Assembly: GCA_003509825.1 (NCBI GenBank) | Contig: DOMT01000164.1 | Span: 1,923 to 9,575, forward strand | Length of the DNA: 7,653 nucleotides | Source: Coriobacteriia bacterium | Lineage (GTDB): Bacteria > Actinomycetota > Coriobacteriia > Coriobacteriales > UBA8131 | Direction of reading: 5' to 3' | Part shown: piece by piece, positions 4,963 through 7,653 of the stretch | Numbering within the stretch: position 1 is the first letter of the stretch | How the letters are laid out: every line of letters begins with the position of its first letter | Made by a program: the position numbers and the translations under genes | The notes under the pieces: model-generated | Databases searched by the model: none | What the model was told of the DNA's origin: nothing | Seen by the model: the letters and a program-made list of their open reading frames with translations, nothing else

Positions 4963-6587
4963 GGGGAGTTCCGCTTCTCCTCCAGCAGGTCGAGCAGTTC
5001 TTGGTGGCTATGCACGTTGAGCTTTACGTAGACGCTCTTTTTGTGGGTGCGCACCGTGTTTTTGGAGATGTAGAGTTGATTGGCGATGTAGGGCGCGTCT
5101 CTACCGCTGGCCAGGAGCACGAGGATGTCGTGTTCGCGCGGAGTGAGTTGGTGTTTTTTCGCGAGCCCCATGCAAATCGTTTCGGGCTGATAGGGGCTTC
5201 TGCGATCCACAAATGCTTGAGGGGCTTCAGGCTCTCTCGGTGGGGCTTCGGGAGCCTTGGGGTTACCGGGGGCTTCAGGGGTGGCGTGTTCAGGGCTCCC
5301 CGCACGTTCCGTATTGTTTGCTTCATCATCCGTTTTGGCGGCAAGCCCGCCGAACAGCGACTTTCTGTTAAAGGTCAGCACCATCATCAAAACGTAGAGC
5401 ACCAAAAGCATGCAGACGCTGATGGTGGCAACACCGAATACCAGGCCGTCGGCGATCAGCAGGGCGGCGAGCCAGGTTGAGGCGGCAAACAGGAGGTTGA
5501 TAACGAAGCCGGCCACGCCGTAGCACAGCAGCGGGCTTACACCGAGCTGCCGGGCTGTTTCGATACAGGTGGGGATCATCAACAGCCATACCAGATAAAA
5601 CAGCACGAATACGGCAACGCTTACCGGCAGTGCCAGGGCGCTACCCAACAAGGTGTACAAAACGAGGGCGGTGGCAACCAGCGGCAGGGAGAAACGCACC
5701 AGTTGCGGGATGTCGAAGTCGCGAAAGAGCGTTCTGCTTTTTCCCGGGCCGACGTGAAAGATGAGCAGGGTGCCCACCAGGATAATGGTTGCAAAGGCCG
5801 TTACCATATTCATCGTCGCGATGGATACGGAGTCCATAAGGGCGCTGATGCGGGTCATGGGCACGGCAAAAACGATCGAGGCGGCGCAAAACAGTGGATC
5901 CCGCAGGAGTACCACGGTGCGAGCCACCGGCAGACGCGGGGTGGTATCGCTCTCGGCGGTCACCTCGTTGCCCAGTGCGTTTACGGACAGATCGGCATCG
6001 ATACGGTGGAGATACAAAGCGATGGCAACAACGATCACCGTCAGCACCGGGGGAGTGAGCATGAGGATGAACGAAGGGAGATAGCTCACGAGAAGATAAA
6101 GCACCGCGTAGATGACGAGCGCCACCAGGATGATCGAACGGTTGAGCGATGTTGTGTTGCCGGCAAAGATGACCACCCAGGCACCGAGTATCAGGCTGCA
6201 CCCGCTCCCGATAAGCAGGGCTGCTGCGATGAAGCCGAACGTAGGATCGATGCCGGGGATACCCACTTCCAAAAGAAGATGACCGCCAACGATGAGCACC
6301 GCTGAGACGACGAGGACTTGGCAGAAGTGCTTGCGGTAGAGTTTGCCGCCCACAAAGGCCAAAAGCAAAAAGACGAGGGCATTGGTGATCTGGTGTGGCA
6401 CCGACCAGATTAAGAGCAGTGATTGAAAGCTCACGGCAGATGCGGTGCCGAATACCCATCCGCCCCAGGTGTAGAGCAGTTCGACGAGTATCGTCAGAGT
6501 AAAGCCTGCCGTTATCAATACGCCTTTGATGGAGTATTGATCGAGCAGATTAAATTGCAGATTCTGTGAGTCCCCTGATTTCCTCAT
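4941..6587 (-). CDS. Membrane-bound LuxR-type transcriptional regulator, about 12 transmembrane segments
   Basis: 548 residues. Residues 20-404 are strongly hydrophobic and form about twelve predicted transmembrane segments (for example 21-40, 54-78, 89-106, 115-143, 150-170, 174-193, 231-250, 259-278, 300-338, 353-404). A charged cytoplasmic linker (405-465) contains a Pro/Glu/Ala-rich stretch with repeated PEAP-like units. The C-terminus is a LuxR helix-turn-helix: LTPREHDILVLLASG (481-495), then YIANQLYISKNTVRTHKKSV, then the VHSHQELLDLL end. It probably senses a small molecule or membrane signal and controls a neighbouring gene. Such proteins are abundant in Eggerthellaceae, usually beside flavoprotein reductases, as here. 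It lies on the same strand downstream of the flavoprotein but beyond a strong terminator, so it probably has its own promoter. ATG 6587 is the only reasonable start; AGGAG is just 1 nt away. Ligand and targets unknown. Confidence 0.92.
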   Translation of the reverse strand: MRKSGDSQNLQFNLLDQYSIKGVLITAGFTLTILVELLYTWGGWVFGTASAVSFQSLLLIWSVPHQITNALVFLLLAFVGGKLYRKHFCQVLVVSAVLIVGGHLLLEVGIPGIDPTFGFIAAALLIGSGCSLILGAWVVIFAGNTTSLNRSIILVALVIYAVLYLLVSYLPSFILMLTPPVLTVIVVAIALYLHRIDADLSVNALGNEVTAESDTTPRLPVARTVVLLRDPLFCAASIVFAVPMTRISALMDSVSIATMNMVTAFATIILVGTLLIFHVGPGKSRTLFRDFDIPQLVRFSLPLVATALVLYTLLGSALALPVSVAVFVLFYLVWLLMIPTCIETARQLGVSPLLCYGVAGFVINLLFAASTWLAALLIADGLVFGVATISVCMLLVLYVLMMVLTFNRKSLFGGLAAKTDDEANNTERAGSPEHATPEAPGNPKAPEAPPREPEAPQAFVDRRSPYQPETICMGLAKKHQLTPREHDILVLLASGRDAPYIANQLYISKNTVRTHKKSVYVKLNVHSHQELLDLLEEKRNSPYPSKTE

Positions 6588-6593
6588 GCTCCT

Positions 6594-6599
6594 ATTATA
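6594..6599 (-). promoter_or_regulatory. TATAAT box 6 nt before the regulator start codon (possible leaderless promoter)
   Basis: A perfect TATAAT (minus, 6599-6594) is followed by AGGAGC and then ATG 6587. If it is the -10 box, transcription would begin at or next to the A of ATG, giving a leaderless mRNA, a common arrangement in Actinobacteria. The AGGAG between them would then not be transcribed. No good -35 was found (AGAATT at 17 bp). The alternative is that transcription starts further upstream and AGGAG is an unusually close Shine-Dalgarno. Confidence 0.45.
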
Positions 6600-6726
6600 G
6601 ATGCATGATAATGTAAAATTCTAGGCTAAAAGATGGTTAAACTTGTCTTGTAAGGAACCTGGGAGCAAAATAGGGATAAATTCCGGGAAAAACGATAGAG
6701 AACTGCATATTGCTGAGCAGGGAAAC

Positions 6727-6766
6727 AAATTACCGGGTGTAGAAGCTGTTCTACACCCGGTAATTT
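6727..6766 (-). terminator. Strong stem-loop terminator after the flavoprotein gene
   Basis: A perfect 18-bp inverted repeat: the arms at 6727-6744 and 6749-6766 enclose the 4-nt loop GCTG. The core CCGGGTGTAGAA is GC-rich near the loop, and the outer three pairs are A-T. On the minus strand the stem ends in TTT and continues GTTT, as expected of an intrinsic terminator, 80 nt past the flavoprotein stop. On the plus strand it also ends in TTTT, so it could work both ways. It separates the flavoprotein transcript from the LuxR-type gene downstream. Confidence 0.85.
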
Positions 6767-6795
6767 TGCAGGTCTCAGGAGCCCGGAAATCCAAC

Positions 6796-6815
6796 TTGTT
6801 AAACCGGTCTAACAA
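6796..6815. repeat. 20-bp near-perfect palindrome downstream of the flavoprotein gene
   Basis: TTGTTA (6796-6801) and TAACAA (6810-6815) flank the self-complementary ACCGGT (6803-6808). Only one of ten base pairs (6802/6809) is mismatched. It has no loop, so it looks more like a protein-binding site than an RNA hairpin. It lies in the 3' untranslated part of the flavoprotein gene, upstream of the terminator. Apart from this, the terminator and the TATAAT box, the 258-bp gap 6588-6845 shows nothing recognisable. Confidence 0.4.
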
Positions 6816-6845
6816 CCATCGTTCCCGGTCTTTTCAGCCCCTGCC

Positions 6846-7653
6846 TTACGCCAACTCTTTACCCAGCAGATAGGGGAAGGTGTTGCAGCACGCGCCCAGG
6901 TTGTGCCCGGGGATGGAGAAGTTGTAGATGTTGCCGTACATGTCGCCGGTCATGATGCCTACGTTGTACAGACCCTCGATCGGCTCGTCGTTCTCGTCGC
7001 AAACCTGCATGTTGGCGTTGGTGCGCAGGCCGCCCGTGACGCAGAGCAACTGCGCCGGCGAGACCTCGAGCTTGTAGCCGTAAAACGGCGCGGTCTTGAT
7101 CGGAGCCAGGTACTGCTTGTGCTTATAGTACTCACGGTCCACGCCCTCTTCGGCATAACCGGTGTAGCGTGTGATGGTTGCCGCGGCCGTTTTGGCGTCG
7201 ATGCCGTCGAGTTGGCTTAACACCTCGTCGATGGTGTTGCCTTTAACAAAGACGTTGCCCTCCACGGACTTCTCCCAATTTGCCAGTTCATCGGCACCGT
7301 TGTGCGGTTTGGGACCGTTGTCCTCGGCCATGGTGGTGCCAAAGGTCGCCCACTCGTCAAACCAGTTGGCGTACGCGCTATCCCACACGAAGTAGATGGT
7401 CATGCCCGGCTGCTGCATGAACGAAATCGCCGCATAGGAGCAGATCGTGTCCTCGTTCATAAAGCGCTCGCCGTTACGGTTGAGGTTGATGCCGCTGTGG
7501 TTTGCCACACTCTGGGTGTAGGGAGCGGGGCCCAGGCAGTCGATCATCGGAGCGTTGGGCCAGGTTTTTTGCCAGGCGGCACCGATCCACAGGCCCATCT
7601 TCTGACCGTCGCCGGGCATCAGTCCGCCGAACTGGAATCCGGCGTCGTAGTTT
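6846..7653 (-). CDS. FAD-dependent fumarate-reductase-like flavoprotein, C-terminal part (5' end outside window)
   Basis: The last 268 residues of a large flavoprotein of the FAD_binding_2 (fumarate reductase/succinate dehydrogenase flavoprotein) family. The frame continues to the right edge, so ATG 7619 is internal. Visible features are GDGQKMGLWIGAAW, the INLNRNGERFMNED substrate-domain motif, YLAPIKTAPFYGYK, and the C-terminal FAD-binding segment VTGGLRTNANMQV to DEPIEGLYNVGIMTGDMYG and IPGHNLGACCNTFPYLLGKEL. Such enzymes reduce double bonds or related acceptors in anaerobic respiration, often exported and fed by multiheme cytochromes. Signal peptide and heme parts, if present, lie outside the window. 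In the segment before GG, typical fumarate reductases have a catalytic histidine (HHTMGG); here the aligned residues are LCVTGG, so the substrate is probably not fumarate (inference). It ends 80 nt before a strong terminator. Substrate unknown. Confidence 0.88.
   Translation of the reverse strand, partial: NYDAGFQFGGLMPGDGQKMGLWIGAAWQKTWPNAPMIDCLGPAPYTQSVANHSGINLNRNGERFMNEDTICSYAAISFMQQPGMTIYFVWDSAYANWFDEWATFGTTMAEDNGPKPHNGADELANWEKSVEGNVFVKGNTIDEVLSQLDGIDAKTAAATITRYTGYAEEGVDREYYKHKQYLAPIKTAPFYGYKLEVSPAQLLCVTGGLRTNANMQVCDENDEPIEGLYNVGIMTGDMYGNIYNFSIPGHNLGACCNTFPYLLGKELA

Noticed and set aside
4872..5480. Plus-strand 202-codon frame running from vsr into the regulator
   Set aside because: Overlaps the vsr C-terminus in another frame and is antisense to the LuxR helix-turn-helix region; no recognisable domain.
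5641..6459. Minus-strand 272-codon frame within the regulator gene
   Set aside because: Shifted frame of a long hydrophobic coding sequence; the overlapping frame has transmembrane pattern and a LuxR domain.
6727..6766. Transposon end or REP-like element
   Set aside because: The perfect 18-bp stem with 4-nt loop and flanking T-run lies directly after a stop codon; a terminator explains it and no transposase or second copy was seen in the window.

Overview
The window reads as a chromosomal stretch from an actinobacterial gut anaerobe, most likely a coriobacterium of the Eggerthellaceae type (inference). The main clue is on the right: a membrane-anchored LuxR-type regulator with about twelve transmembrane segments lies next to a large FAD-dependent fumarate-reductase-like flavoprotein, a pairing that is heavily expanded in Eggerthella, Slackia, Gordonibacter and relatives. 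No rRNA, tRNA, CRISPR array, transposase or integrase was seen.

Layout, left to right. (1) Positions 2-613, plus strand: 3' end of the housekeeping ribosome-associated GTPase gene typA/bipA. (2) Positions 616-1540, minus strand: a HEPN/MNT (HepT/MntA-type) toxin-antitoxin module. The antitoxin carries an extra N-terminal ribbon-helix-helix DNA-binding domain, and an 11-bp-arm inverted repeat overlaps its promoter. The toxin frame stays open upstream of its first ATG, with no ordinary start codon there. (3) Positions 1693-2074: a gene graveyard. The C-terminal stub of a Thg1-like protein (minus) and the C-terminal stub of a DUF6273-type protein (plus) are joined head to head, as expected if one deletion removed the 5' halves of a divergent gene pair. 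(4) Positions 2067-4962: a complete HpaII-type restriction-modification system. The cytosine-5 methyltransferase and the HpaII-family endonuclease overlap on the minus strand. A vsr mismatch-repair endonuclease is divergent on the plus strand across a 264-bp control region. (5) Positions 4941-6587, minus: the LuxR-type membrane regulator, whose 3' end overlaps that of vsr by 22 bp. (6) Positions 6588-6845: a gene-free gap with a strong 18-bp-stem terminator and a 20-bp near-palindrome. (7) Positions 6846-7653, minus: C-terminal part of the flavoprotein gene, running off the right edge.

Together, positions 616-4962 look like a compact defence island packed between typA and the LuxR/flavoprotein locus, with almost no spare bases at either edge. 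The methyltransferase would protect host DNA (predicted CCGG) from the endonuclease. Vsr would repair the T:G mismatches created when the methylated cytosines deaminate. The HEPN/MNT module is a second, independent defence or plasmid-stabilisation system. The most unusual elements are the RHH-MNT fusion with its operator-like repeat and the missing start codon of the HEPN toxin.
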